Shown here: positions 16,590 through 25,854 of the stretch, piece by piece
Position numbering within the stretch: the first letter of the stretch is position 1
Layout: the number at the start of each line of letters is the position of its first letter
Assembly (NCBI GenBank): GCA_902614085.1
Contig: CACMJS010000002.1
Coordinates: forward strand, 124,001 to 188,000
Reading direction: 5' to 3'
Length of the DNA: 64,000 nucleotides
Source: an uncultured Alphaproteobacteria bacterium
GTDB lineage: Bacteria > Pseudomonadota > Alphaproteobacteria > HIMB59 > GCA-002718135
The notes under the pieces: model-generated
What the model saw: only the letters and a program-made list of their open reading frames with translations
Databases searched by the model: none
What the model was told of the DNA's origin: nothing
Position numbers and translations under genes: made by a program

Positions 16590-18211
16590 TAATAAATAAT
16601 ATCAAAAGCAGATTTTATTAAATTCTTTGTATAATCATTCTGAGGGTTGGTTAATATATTTTTTGCCACACCTTGTTCTAGAATCGAACCATCTTTCATA
16701 ACGATTAAATTGTGGCTTATTGATCTAATAACTCTTAAATCATGACTGATAAAAATATAAGTAGTTTTGTGATTTTTTTGGAGTTGAAGTAATAGTTCTA
16801 GAATTTGTTTTTGAATAGATAAATCAAGAGCAGATGTTGGCTCATCCAATAAGACAAATTTTGGATTTAAGACAAATGATCTTGCTATAGCTATTCTTTG
16901 TCTTTGGCCTCCAGAAAACTCATGAGGAAATCTAAGCATGGAGCTAGGTTCTAAACCAACTTCACTCATTATGTTTTCAATTTTATTTAGCCGTTCGTTT
17001 TTATCTTTCATATTAAGTGCTACAATTAATCCCTCTTCTATAATTTGTTTAACAGACAATCGTGGATTTAAAGATGCATATGGATCTTGAAAAACTATCT
17101 GCATTTGATTTCTAAATGGCTTAAATTGCTTTCGAGATAAACGGTCAATTCGATCATCGAAAAACTTAATTTCACCTTCTACATCTGTGTTAGATTCTCT
17201 ATCAACTAACCTTAATAATGTTTGACCTAAAGTAGTTTTACCAGATCCACTTTCGCCAACAATTCCAAGAGTCTCACCTTCTTTAAGATCGAGACTGATA
17301 TTATTTACAGCGTTAATTGATAAAACTTTATTTCTACCTGATACTTTTACTTTAGTATTAAATGTTACATTAAGATTTTCTCCTGAAAGGATGCTTCTTC
17401 CATTTTTATCATAATGTAAATCTCTTTCTTCTGGCTCTGATGACAATAAATGTTTTGTATAATCATCTTTTGGATTTTCAAAAATTTCTTTTGTAATGCC
17501 TGTTTCTTTAATTTTTCCATTATACATTACACAAACTCTATCACTTATTTGTCTGACAATAGTCAGATCATGAGTAATAAATAAAATGGACATTTGATAT
17601 TTTTGTTGAAGACTTTGAAGTAATTTAAGTATCTCTGTTTGAACTGTAACATCAAGAGCAGTAGTTGGCTCATCTGCAATAAGTAAATCTGGATTATTAG
17701 CTATGGCGATAGCAATCATAATTCTTTGTCTTTGTCCTCCTGACAATTGATGTGGATACTGTGATAATCTAGACTCTGGTTCTGGAATTTGAACTTGTTT
17801 TAGTAATTCAAGACATTTTTCTTTGAGTTCTTTATCTGAAAATTTTCCATGAATTTTTAAAACCTCACTAATTTGGTTTTCAATTGTATATATTGGATTT
17901 AAAGAACTCATTGGTTCTTGAAAAATCATTGAAATATTTTTTCCTCTAATATTTTGATACTCTTTTTCAGAATAAGAATTTATATTTGTACCATTAAACT
18001 TTATTGATGTTTGATCAGATATAATTGCATTTTCTGCAAGTAATCGAATAATTCCTCTAGCAGTAACAGATTTACCAGACCCACTCTCTCCTACTAGTGC
18101 TAATGTTTCGCCCTTTTTAATATTAAAGGATATGCCATTCACTGCATTTACTTCACCACTATCTGTATTAAACTTTACTTGAAGATTTTCAATTTCAACA
18201 AGATTAGTCAT
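16589..18211 (-). CDS. Double-domain ABC transporter ATPase, DppD-DppF/OppDF-like fusion
   Basis: A 540-residue protein with two nucleotide-binding domains in tandem. Domain 1 has Walker A GESGSGKS (near 36), signature LSGGQRQR and Walker B LLIADEPTTALDVT; domain 2 has GESGSGKTT (near 313), FSGGQRQR and FVLLDEPTSALDLS. Each domain ends with the extension typical of peptide/oligosaccharide importers. It supplies both ATPase sites for the permease pair encoded at 18211-20318. Start and stop overlap neighbouring genes by one base, indicating translational coupling. Such fused ATPases are common in alphaproteobacterial family-5 systems. Confidence 0.95.
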   Translation of the reverse strand: MTNLVEIENLQVKFNTDSGEVNAVNGISFNIKKGETLALVGESGSGKSVTARGIIRLLAENAIISDQTSIKFNGTNINSYSEKEYQNIRGKNISMIFQEPMSSLNPIYTIENQISEVLKIHGKFSDKELKEKCLELLKQVQIPEPESRLSQYPHQLSGGQRQRIMIAIAIANNPDLLIADEPTTALDVTVQTEILKLLQSLQQKYQMSILFITHDLTIVRQISDRVCVMYNGKIKETGITKEIFENPKDDYTKHLLSSEPEERDLHYDKNGRSILSGENLNVTFNTKVKVSGRNKVLSINAVNNISLDLKEGETLGIVGESGSGKTTLGQTLLRLVDRESNTDVEGEIKFFDDRIDRLSRKQFKPFRNQMQIVFQDPYASLNPRLSVKQIIEEGLIVALNMKDKNERLNKIENIMSEVGLEPSSMLRFPHEFSGGQRQRIAIARSFVLNPKFVLLDEPTSALDLSIQKQILELLLQLQKNHKTTYIFISHDLRVIRSISHNLIVMKDGSILEQGVAKNILTNPQNDYTKNLIKSAFDIIY

Positions 18212-19314
18212 TATTTTTTTGTTGTTGTTGCATATGGATCAATTGCATCGCGTAAAGCATCACCCAAAGCATTAAATCCTAAAACTGAAATTAAGATTGC
18301 AAAGACAGGACTTAAAACCCAAGGATAACTTCCAATTGTTCGCATATCTTGAGCAGAATTTAATTGAAGACCCCAACTAACAAATGGAGATTGAATGCCT
18401 AAACCTAAAAAGCTAAAAAAACTTTCTGTCAAAATTACAGAAGGTATCAATAAAGAAACACTTACTATAACGTGACTTGTTACATTAGGAAGTAGATGTC
18501 TATAAATAATTCTTAGATCATTGGAGCCTAAAGCTTCAGCTGCTTTAATATAGTCTAATCTTCTTAAAGAAAGGGTTTTTCCTCGGACCTCTCTTGATAG
18601 TTGAGCCCACCGTAAAGAGGATAAAATAAATGCCATAAAGATAAAAATCAGAAATGGATCCATTTGCCTTGGAAGAATTGCTACCAAGGATAAATACAAA
18701 GGTAGATCTGGAAAAGCTAAAGCAAGTTCCGTAACTCTTTGTGAAGCTATATCAAATTTTCCTGAAAAATAACCTGAGCTAATTCCAACTAAAATACCAA
18801 TAAAAGTTGTTATACTTACAACTATGAGAGCGAATAATAGCGTTACCCTACTTCCCTTAAAAATTCTTGATAACATATCCCTTCCATAGGCGTCTGATCC
18901 AATAAAAAAAACTTTAGACCCGTCTTTAGTAGTAAATAAATGTAAGTCCAAATTTAAGCCTAGAAACTTATATTCCCATCCTCTAGTAAAAAAATAAAGA
19001 TAGTTTTTTTGAGTATAATCAATCTCCATTATTGGAAGATATGTGTCAGGATCAAATCCTTCAGTAAAGCCATAAGCGAAAGGTCTTAACGAAAAATTAT
19101 TATCTTCATCAAAGAAATGTATTCCCTGAGGTGGATAAAAAACTCTATCACTGTCTCTTGCTGCTGGATCATATGGAGATAAAAAATCTGCAAAAACAGC
19201 AGAGAAAATTAAAAAGCCTACAAAAATTAAGCCTAATATTCCAACTCTGTTTTTTAAAAATCTTTTTCTTACTAGTGAAAAATATGAATTTTGTAAGTTT
19301 GAAGTTGTTTCCAT
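18211..19314 (-). CDS. ABC transporter permease, DppC/OppC-like
   Basis: An inner-membrane permease of 367 residues. It has an N-terminal OppC-type segment with one helix (residues about 28-48), a long periplasmic insertion of roughly 80 residues before the main helices, and the loop AAEALGSNDLRIIYRHLLPN that docks on the ATPase. It pairs with the DppB-like permease six bases upstream. Although the family is named for dipeptides, the operon context (GH4 glycosidase, large binding protein) favours oligosaccharide import. Confidence 0.93.
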   Translation of the reverse strand: METTSNLQNSYFSLVRKRFLKNRVGILGLIFVGFLIFSAVFADFLSPYDPAARDSDRVFYPPQGIHFFDEDNNFSLRPFAYGFTEGFDPDTYLPIMEIDYTQKNYLYFFTRGWEYKFLGLNLDLHLFTTKDGSKVFFIGSDAYGRDMLSRIFKGSRVTLLFALIVVSITTFIGILVGISSGYFSGKFDIASQRVTELALAFPDLPLYLSLVAILPRQMDPFLIFIFMAFILSSLRWAQLSREVRGKTLSLRRLDYIKAAEALGSNDLRIIYRHLLPNVTSHVIVSVSLLIPSVILTESFFSFLGLGIQSPFVSWGLQLNSAQDMRTIGSYPWVLSPVFAILISVLGFNALGDALRDAIDPYATTTKK

Positions 19315-19319
19315 AATAT

Positions 19320-20318
19320 TTAATTCTGTCTTACACGAGGATCTAAAATTGCTAGCAAAATATCAGCAATGATATTTCCAATAATTAATATTACTGTTAA
19401 GCAAAATAAAATTGCTGCAGTAGTATAAGTGTCTTGTCTTTGAATAGATTCTACTAAAAGTGGTCCCGCAGTTGGAATAGATAAAACGATCGCAGCTTCT
19501 AGTTCACCCATTAGCATATATGGTAAAGCAATACCCTGGAACATTACAAGGGGATGCAAAGCATTTGGTACAGCATGACGGTATAATGTTTGATTTTCAG
19601 ACAAACCTTTTGCTCTTGCTGTTTCAATATATTGCATACGCATTACATCTAATAAATTTCCTCGCATTACTCTCATATTGTATGCAAGACCTCCGATAAT
19701 TGCGATGACAAATATTGGCCAAATATGAAGTATGCCATTCCATAGTTTTGCAAATGACATTGGTTGAACAGCGTAGTACGGAGAGTACATTGATCCAGTG
19801 TTATCCGAATTTAGAACAATTGCTAACCAATACATAATTAGTAATGCTAGAAAGAAACGTGGAATGGTCATTCCTAAAAAAGCGAAGATAGTGGCTACAT
19901 TATCACCTAACTTATTTTGATTTTTTGCAGCATAAATTCCGATAAAAACACCAATTGTTGTAGCAAAAAAATGACAAATTAATGCTATTGCTAAAGTTCG
20001 AGGTAATCTATCGCCTAACATTTCACTGACAGGTTTGTTGTAATGCATGGAAAAACCAAAATCGAAATTTAAAACAATATTTTTAATCCAATTGAAATAT
20101 CTTATTACTAATGGTTCATTAAGTCCGTATTTTTCTCTCAACATTATTGTTAGTTCTAAAGCTTGTTCTTGTGTGATATTTGCTAAAGCTTTAGTTTGAC
20201 TAACATACCATGTTGCGTAATCACCAGGTGGTAATTCAATAATAAAAAAAATTATAATACTGATTACGAACAGTAGCGGAAGTGAATAAAGAATTCTTCT
20301 AAATATAAATGAAAGCAT
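19320..20318 (-). CDS. ABC transporter permease, DppB/OppB-like
   Basis: An inner-membrane permease of 332 residues with the OppB start (MLSFIFRRILYSLPLLF), about six helices and the ATPase-contact loop ARAKGLSENQTLYRHAVPNA. It forms the heterodimeric channel with the DppC-like protein. A strong hairpin (20332-20358) separates it from the binding-protein gene upstream. Confidence 0.94.
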   Translation of the reverse strand: MLSFIFRRILYSLPLLFVISIIIFFIIELPPGDYATWYVSQTKALANITQEQALELTIMLREKYGLNEPLVIRYFNWIKNIVLNFDFGFSMHYNKPVSEMLGDRLPRTLAIALICHFFATTIGVFIGIYAAKNQNKLGDNVATIFAFLGMTIPRFFLALLIMYWLAIVLNSDNTGSMYSPYYAVQPMSFAKLWNGILHIWPIFVIAIIGGLAYNMRVMRGNLLDVMRMQYIETARAKGLSENQTLYRHAVPNALHPLVMFQGIALPYMLMGELEAAIVLSIPTAGPLLVESIQRQDTYTTAAILFCLTVILIIGNIIADILLAILDPRVRQN

Positions 20319-20331
20319 TTTTTTTAAATAA

Positions 20332-20358
20332 AGTAAGGGGCTTAAATAGCCCCTTACT
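20332..20358 (-). terminator. Hairpin between family-5 binding-protein and permease genes
   Basis: A perfect 11-bp stem (AGTAAGGGGCT / AGCCCCTTACT) with a five-base loop, 10 bases after the binding-protein stop. No strong T-run follows on the transcribed strand, so mRNA stabilisation or partial termination is likelier than full termination. It is the third hairpin in this window at the same place in a transporter operon. Confidence 0.72.
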
Positions 20359-20368
20359 AAGAAGTTTA

Positions 20369-22420
20369 TTAATCAATACCAGGAACTCTTCCGGGGAAAA
20401 GTTCATCTAATTGATCATATTGATAAACCCAGAATTGTTCACGGATAACTGTATCTTCAGCCCATTGATAAGCTAAAACAGGCATTCCATCAGCTAAGTT
20501 TTGAATTCTTTTATTTATCAAAAGTGCTGTTGGATATTGAACTATACCAGGCATATAAACATTTTCTGTAAATAGTTTCTGATAGCGAGACATTAATGCT
20601 TGAGCCTCTGCTCCTTCAACACCATCTCTCCACTCTTCAAGAATACTTACGATTTCTTTCTCAAATGGTTGAAGTTGTTGAGGGTGTTCATCAGTTCCTA
20701 AGTGAGGATCAAATGAAGACGTAGTTACAGGACCCATATCTGACCAATAACCCGAATTAGGGAAGGCCATTTCTTGTTGAGATCTTACAAGTAACCAATC
20801 CCATTCACCTGCTTGTCTTGTTGGCTCAGTATCTTCCATTGGTTTAATATTAATTTTAATACCAACTTCAGCCATCATAGTTGCCATTCCATCGCCAATC
20901 AACATTTCATTATCACTGCCTTTATTTTGAACTAAATTAATAACTAGATCTCCACCTCCATTTGGAAGGTTTCGAATTCCGTTACCATCAGTATCTATAA
21001 GACCTAATCCATCAAGTATAGAATTTGCACCTGCTGGATTATAAGGGAAAAATGAAGTAGCATCTGCATCAAAGAAAGCACTATCTCTAGCAAGACCGCC
21101 TGCATAAACTGTCACAAATGGTCCTTTGGACATTGCTTTTGCAAATGCTTTACCATCAATTGCATGCTTAACAGCTTTTCTGAATTCTAAATTTCTATTT
21201 AGATCTCGAATAGCTGCCATTTGATCATCCAATACACCTAACCCAATTGCTTGGTTCATGGCGAGTTGATATCCCATAGTTCTTCCACTAAAAGATAGTT
21301 GAGCTTGCGCATCGTCACTCTTAGACTCTTTAACAGCTTCTAAGTATAAAGGTACGTTCTCCATATTCGAGAAGTCAGCGTTACCTGCTAAGGTATCAAC
21401 CGTTCTTTGTCCCCATGTTTTTAACTGGAACACCATCTCGTTCATATATGGAAGTTGTTGTCCTTTACTATCAACTTTCCAATAGTATGGATTACGACGA
21501 AGTATTACGACCTCGTCTTGTTTATATTCAACAGCAGTCCATGCACCCATGCTAACCCATGGTAAACGTCCAGCAGGGAATGCTTGAACATAATCATCAT
21601 AAGACGTACCACCATATTTAGGGTGATGTTCTTTAAGTAAATGTGATGGTCCAGGGCATCCATTTATATATGCCATGGAGTGAAGAACTAATTTAGGTTC
21701 CTCTTGTGGGAATGTCCATCTAATCTGAGTAGGACTAAGTACTTCTAGAGTTGTCCCTTCTCCCATTGTGGTTGCATTCATTCTTGTTGGAACATTCTCA
21801 TCTAGAACGTTATCTTCCCACCAAAAACGAACATCTTCTGCATCAAATGGATCACCATCTGACCACTTTGCTCCATCAATTAGGTTCATAGTAAGTTTAT
21901 TTCCATCCCATTCCCAATCAGTAGCTAAGTTTGGTAAAGGATAAGAGTCTTCAGCTTTTAATCTTACCATTGGACCATTTCTTGTTAGACATTCTTGAAC
22001 TGTGTAATTAATTCCACCCCATCCTTGATGTTGTGAAGCAGTCCAGTTCCATCCTTCAGGTCTTCCGCCAATTGTATGTCTAAAAGTTCCTCCATAACGA
22101 CCAATACCATCAGGCATTGCATCTCCATTAAAAACTAAAGGTCTTTTTGGTAAACGTTCCCAAATTGGTGGGAGTTTTCCTTCTTGAACTAGAGCACTAA
22201 TATATTCTGGCTCATATAAAAATTCAAAGTCTCCAATATCTTGATAGCTCATCAATTCATCTCTTCCAATGAACTGAACTTCTTGCATATTTTCAATTGC
22301 AGGTGCTGATGGAAGTGCTATTGCACCTTCCGGTCTAGCAGACGCATTAGTACTGGTTAATGCAAAAGTAGCTGATGCTACGCTAGCAAGTAATGTGGAT
22401 CTAAATTTATTTTTTTTCAT
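20369..22420 (-). CDS. Periplasmic solute-binding protein, family 5, large type
   Basis: A 683-residue secreted binding protein with a signal peptide ending near STNASA (about residue 28). It has family-5 landmarks such as WKVDSKGQQLPYMNEM and the early GGTFRHTIGG and GDPFDAEDVRFWWED segments. At this size it is longer than classical DppA (about 500 residues) and resembles the large binding proteins such as AgpA of Sinorhizobium, which bind alpha-galactosides. With a GH4 glycosidase upstream and MelA nearby, an oligosaccharide ligand is inferred; a peptide ligand is not excluded. A gap of 81 bases separates it from the GH4 gene. Confidence 0.92.
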   Translation of the reverse strand: MKKNKFRSTLLASVASATFALTSTNASARPEGAIALPSAPAIENMQEVQFIGRDELMSYQDIGDFEFLYEPEYISALVQEGKLPPIWERLPKRPLVFNGDAMPDGIGRYGGTFRHTIGGRPEGWNWTASQHQGWGGINYTVQECLTRNGPMVRLKAEDSYPLPNLATDWEWDGNKLTMNLIDGAKWSDGDPFDAEDVRFWWEDNVLDENVPTRMNATTMGEGTTLEVLSPTQIRWTFPQEEPKLVLHSMAYINGCPGPSHLLKEHHPKYGGTSYDDYVQAFPAGRLPWVSMGAWTAVEYKQDEVVILRRNPYYWKVDSKGQQLPYMNEMVFQLKTWGQRTVDTLAGNADFSNMENVPLYLEAVKESKSDDAQAQLSFSGRTMGYQLAMNQAIGLGVLDDQMAAIRDLNRNLEFRKAVKHAIDGKAFAKAMSKGPFVTVYAGGLARDSAFFDADATSFFPYNPAGANSILDGLGLIDTDGNGIRNLPNGGGDLVINLVQNKGSDNEMLIGDGMATMMAEVGIKINIKPMEDTEPTRQAGEWDWLLVRSQQEMAFPNSGYWSDMGPVTTSSFDPHLGTDEHPQQLQPFEKEIVSILEEWRDGVEGAEAQALMSRYQKLFTENVYMPGIVQYPTALLINKRIQNLADGMPVLAYQWAEDTVIREQFWVYQYDQLDELFPGRVPGID

Positions 22421-22501
22421 CTTTCCTCCACTTAAAATTTAAAAAAACCTATAATAAAATTGGATTATTGAGAAGAACTATTTCAGATTTGATTAAATAA
22501 T

Positions 22502-23965
22502 TTATAAATTAAATGCTTCTTTTTCGACTAAAACTGACCTTTTTTGTTGATTACGCTTTGTTTTTTTAGTCAGCCCTTTAATTGCTTTATTATATTTATA
22601 ACTTTTTAATTTTTTTAGATTCTTTTTAATACTATTAATTTTTGATTGATATTGTGGAAGCCACTGTGCTTGTGCTACAAGCATCTCATCTACCATTTGC
22701 CAAACTTCCTCTGATGAACATACTGAGCTTACTAGTGGATCTTGCAGTACAGCAAGTTTTAATAATTCAATATCTCCTTTTATTGCTGCCTTTACAGCCA
22801 TTCTTTGGACATCTATTGAAGTACTGCATAGAGAAGCGCATTGTAGGGGTAAGGTTACTCCTTTAATCATTTTTATACCTTTTGAATCTACGTATCCTGT
22901 ACTCTCAATTACGCAATCATCATCTAAATTAGAAATTATTTTTTTATTAATAACATTAAAATGCCCTCTATATTTTTTTCCAGTTTCAATTGCTTCAATT
23001 ATATAACTTCCGTGTTCAGTTGATCTTTTGTAATCTTTAAGTTTAATTCCAGAATTTTTTAAATATTTTGGATAATCCTCAACAAACCAATTTCTTTTTT
23101 CATTACATACTCTTAAGTAACCACCTGTTTCGCCATGTATCCAGTTTGAAAGACTACTCCATTTCTTCACATCTTTTTGAGTACGTCTATACCATGGTAA
23201 ATATTCGCTCAAATGACCGTTACTTTCTGTAGAAAAATAACCAAATTTATCTAAAACATCTATTCTAACTTTTTCATCTCTTGAAAATTTTTTATGTTTC
23301 TTTAACGATTTAGAAAGCTGGTCTTTTGTAATTTTTTTACCTTTATAATTTAAATCCAAATACCAAGTCATGTGATTTATACCGCTGCAAGAATATTTCA
23401 TTTTTCCAAATGGAATGTTTAATGAATCTTCAATTAATTTTGCTCCACCTTGTACTCCATGACACAAACCAATTGTATTAACTTTACCAATTTCATTTGC
23501 AGCCCAGGTATTCATAGCCATAGGATTTGCATAATTTAAGAAAAGAGCATTTTTTTTTGCATATTTTTTTATATCTTTACAAAAATCTAAAATAACTGGA
23601 ATGTTTCGTTGTCCATACATTATACCGCCAGCACAAATTGTATCTCCAACACATTGATCGATACCATATTTTAAAGGAATAGATATATCAGTCTCAAATG
23701 CTTCTAAGCCCCCAACTCTAACACAACTAATTATATATTTTGCATTTTTTATTGATTCTTTTCTAATTGGATCAATACTAAGTTTAGTTGGAAGGTTATT
23801 AGCTGTTATATCTTTTTGAATTAATTCAGCTACCATTAACAAATTACTTCTAGATATGTCGTGAAGAGAAATTTCTATATTTTGAAGTTTTTTTACTTTT
23901 AAAATATCTCGAACAAGGGTTTGGGTAAAGCCAACACTGCCTGCGCCTAGAAATGATATTTTCAT
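22502..23965 (-). CDS. GH4-family glycosidase, CHGV subtype
   Basis: A 487-residue NAD- and metal-dependent glycosidase. The N-terminal Rossmann motif is ISFLGAGSVGFTQTLV. The active-site CHGV occurs at 168-171 and the metal-binding histidine in CSGINHMTW near 198. GH4 enzymes cleave glycosides by oxidation at C3, elimination and re-addition. E. coli MelA has CHSV at this site, and the second GH4 in the window also has CHSV, so this copy probably acts on a different glycoside (alpha-glucoside or uronide are candidates). It is the first gene of the family-5 transporter operon. Its ribosome-binding AAGGAG lies about 15 bases from the ATG, farther than usual. Confidence 0.9.
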   Translation of the reverse strand: MKISFLGAGSVGFTQTLVRDILKVKKLQNIEISLHDISRSNLLMVAELIQKDITANNLPTKLSIDPIRKESIKNAKYIISCVRVGGLEAFETDISIPLKYGIDQCVGDTICAGGIMYGQRNIPVILDFCKDIKKYAKKNALFLNYANPMAMNTWAANEIGKVNTIGLCHGVQGGAKLIEDSLNIPFGKMKYSCSGINHMTWYLDLNYKGKKITKDQLSKSLKKHKKFSRDEKVRIDVLDKFGYFSTESNGHLSEYLPWYRRTQKDVKKWSSLSNWIHGETGGYLRVCNEKRNWFVEDYPKYLKNSGIKLKDYKRSTEHGSYIIEAIETGKKYRGHFNVINKKIISNLDDDCVIESTGYVDSKGIKMIKGVTLPLQCASLCSTSIDVQRMAVKAAIKGDIELLKLAVLQDPLVSSVCSSEEVWQMVDEMLVAQAQWLPQYQSKINSIKKNLKKLKSYKYNKAIKGLTKKTKRNQQKRSVLVEKEAFNL

Positions 23966-23993
23966 ATGATTATTCTTAAACTCCTTAAATTAT

Positions 23994-24022
23994 TTGACAA
24001 TATTATTATTTATTTTTAACAT
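23994..24022 (+). promoter_or_regulatory. Putative promoter of the PhyH-desaturase-melA gene group
   Basis: TTGACA at 23994-23999 and TAACAT at 24017-24022 with a 17-base spacer. The predicted transcript start, near 24029, is only about three bases before the ATG at 24032, implying a nearly leaderless mRNA. It lies in the 66-base divergent space shared with the GH4 operon. Confidence 0.5.
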
Positions 24023-24031
24023 AAACTAACA

Positions 24032-24763
24032 ATGACAGATTTTTCAGATTTCAGAAATAATGGATATATTCTTAAAAGAAATCTTTTTTCTAAAGATGAA
24101 GTATTAAAGCTAATAAGGTATATCGAAGACAATTCTGAAAAAGAAGATCAAGCCAGAGAAACTTTTAGCTCTACAGGTAAATTAAATATTACTTTATGGA
24201 ATCATCCATCTGATGATTTATTTGGTAAATTTTCTACTAATGAGAGAATTGTTAAACCAATGGAAGAATTTCTTGAGGATGAGGTCTATCATTATCACTC
24301 AAAAGTAATTTGGAAAAAACCTGGTGATGGAGGTTTTGATTGGCATCAAGATTATGGATACTGGTATCATAACGCATGTCTTTACCCCGACATGGGGTCT
24401 TGCTTTATAATGTTGGACAAAGCTACAAAAGAAAATGGATGTCTGAAAGTTTTAAAAGGATCACAAAAAGTTGGAAGAATTGGTCATGGCGTTTCTGATA
24501 CTCCTGAACAAACAGCTGACTTGGATAGAATACGCGAATTAGAAAAAAGACATGAGTGTGTCCATATTGAAGCTAATCCAGGTGACGCACTTTTTTTTCA
24601 TGCAAATCTTTTACATTCCTCTGATGCAAATAAATCAAATGAATCTAGAAGAACATTAATTGTTTGTTTTAATACTAAGTCCAATGATCCATATAAAGAA
24701 AACGGTCATGCAAGTTACTCGCCATTAAAAATTTCTCCATATAATTCGATTATGGAATATTAA
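24032..24763 (+). CDS. Phytanoyl-CoA dioxygenase (PhyH) family Fe(II)/2-oxoglutarate oxygenase
   Basis: A 243-residue oxygenase with a clear HxD iron site (DWHQDYGYWY, near 108-112), the core strand FIMLDKATKENGCLKVLKGSQK, and the distal histidine and arginine region LLHSSDANKSNESRRTL. Family reactions are hydroxylations using O2 and 2-oxoglutarate; the substrate is unknown. It is divergent from the GH4 operon and is followed by a desaturase-like gene, melA and the PanB-like gene on the same strand. It is not a close copy of the PhyH protein at 11840-12667. Confidence 0.9.
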   Translation: MTDFSDFRNNGYILKRNLFSKDEVLKLIRYIEDNSEKEDQARETFSSTGKLNITLWNHPSDDLFGKFSTNERIVKPMEEFLEDEVYHYHSKVIWKKPGDGGFDWHQDYGYWYHNACLYPDMGSCFIMLDKATKENGCLKVLKGSQKVGRIGHGVSDTPEQTADLDRIRELEKRHECVHIEANPGDALFFHANLLHSSDANKSNESRRTLIVCFNTKSNDPYKENGHASYSPLKISPYNSIMEY

Positions 24764-24832
24764 TAAAATGAAGCCTAAAATATTTTATAATAATATTTTA
24801 AAAAAATGATTTATACTTACTGAATTAGAATT

Positions 24833-25825
24833 ATGCATATAAATTCTTCCACATGGTATATTCCTAAGATTGAAAAGAAAAAACTCAAAGAACTTTCAAA
24901 AAGAAGTGATGGACCAGGTTTGATTCATTTCTTAATATATTTTTCATCACTTATATTTTTTGGTTATCTTTCATATTTTTTTTGGGGTAGTATTTTGTTT
25001 TACTTTTTCTTTTTTATTTATTCTACAATCTATACATTTGCTATTTCTAATCTTCATGAAACAATTCATCGTACAGCTTTTAAAACTCGCTGGATTAATG
25101 AAATTTTTCTGTACATATCATCTTTTCAGCTGCATAGTGAACCAGTTGGCTTTAGATGGAGTCATACATTTCATCACTCAAATACATTACAGACACAAGG
25201 TGAATATGATCATGAAATTGAAGTTTCAAGACCCACAGACCTATTAAAATTTTTTTTAAAATTTATTCCTTTTTCAGATATATTTTTTATTCACCAATCT
25301 TCTTTTGTTGGAACAATTAAATCATCTTTAGGAATTATGAGTCCTGCTATAAAAATTAGTGCCCCTAAAGATCAACAAAAAAAAATAATAAGTAATGCAA
25401 GAATAATAATAGTTATTTGGGCAATAATAATTTCAACTTCTATTTATTTTAATAACTTGTGGCCAATAATATTTTATTTTTTACCAACTTTTGTGGGAAG
25501 ACCTGTACATTTTGCAGTTAATGTAACACAACACTTAGCAGCTAAAATTGATACAAAAGATCATAGATTAAGTACACATACAATCATCTTAAATCCAATA
25601 TTAAGTTTTTATTATTGGCATATGGAATATCATACAGAACATCATATGTTTCCAATGGTGCCTTCTTATAATCTTAAAAAATTAAGAAATGAAATCAAGG
25701 ATTCTTTGCCTATTCCATTTTATGGTCTTTTTGATTTTTATAAAAAAGTATTGCCATCTTTAATTAAACTAGCATTTGATTTAAATGGATATTATAAAGT
25801 CAAATTACCTTATGATCAAAATTAA
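24833..25825 (+). CDS. Membrane fatty acid desaturase-family di-iron protein
   Basis: A 330-residue integral membrane protein with the three histidine boxes of the desaturase/hydroxylase family: HETIH (75-79), HTFHH (111-115) and HTEHH (near 265), plus an extra QHLA histidine segment. Hydrophobic stretches lie near residues 31-70 and 192-222. Members insert double bonds or hydroxyl groups into lipids, carotenoids or alkyl chains. It lies between a PhyH oxygenase and melA, and is followed by melA after 29 bases, suggesting co-transcription. Its substrate is not inferable. Confidence 0.87.
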   Translation: MHINSSTWYIPKIEKKKLKELSKRSDGPGLIHFLIYFSSLIFFGYLSYFFWGSILFYFFFFIYSTIYTFAISNLHETIHRTAFKTRWINEIFLYISSFQLHSEPVGFRWSHTFHHSNTLQTQGEYDHEIEVSRPTDLLKFFLKFIPFSDIFFIHQSSFVGTIKSSLGIMSPAIKISAPKDQQKKIISNARIIIVIWAIIISTSIYFNNLWPIIFYFLPTFVGRPVHFAVNVTQHLAAKIDTKDHRLSTHTIILNPILSFYYWHMEYHTEHHMFPMVPSYNLKKLRNEIKDSLPIPFYGLFDFYKKVLPSLIKLAFDLNGYYKVKLPYDQN

Positions 25826-25854
25826 TAATAATATTAAAAAAACAGAGATACAAA

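Noticed and set aside
24776-24800. Nine-base A/T-only inverted repeat (TAAAATATT / AATATTTTA) between the PhyH and desaturase-like genes
   Set aside because: A stem without G or C is weak, and such repeats are expected by chance at this base composition; not called a terminator.
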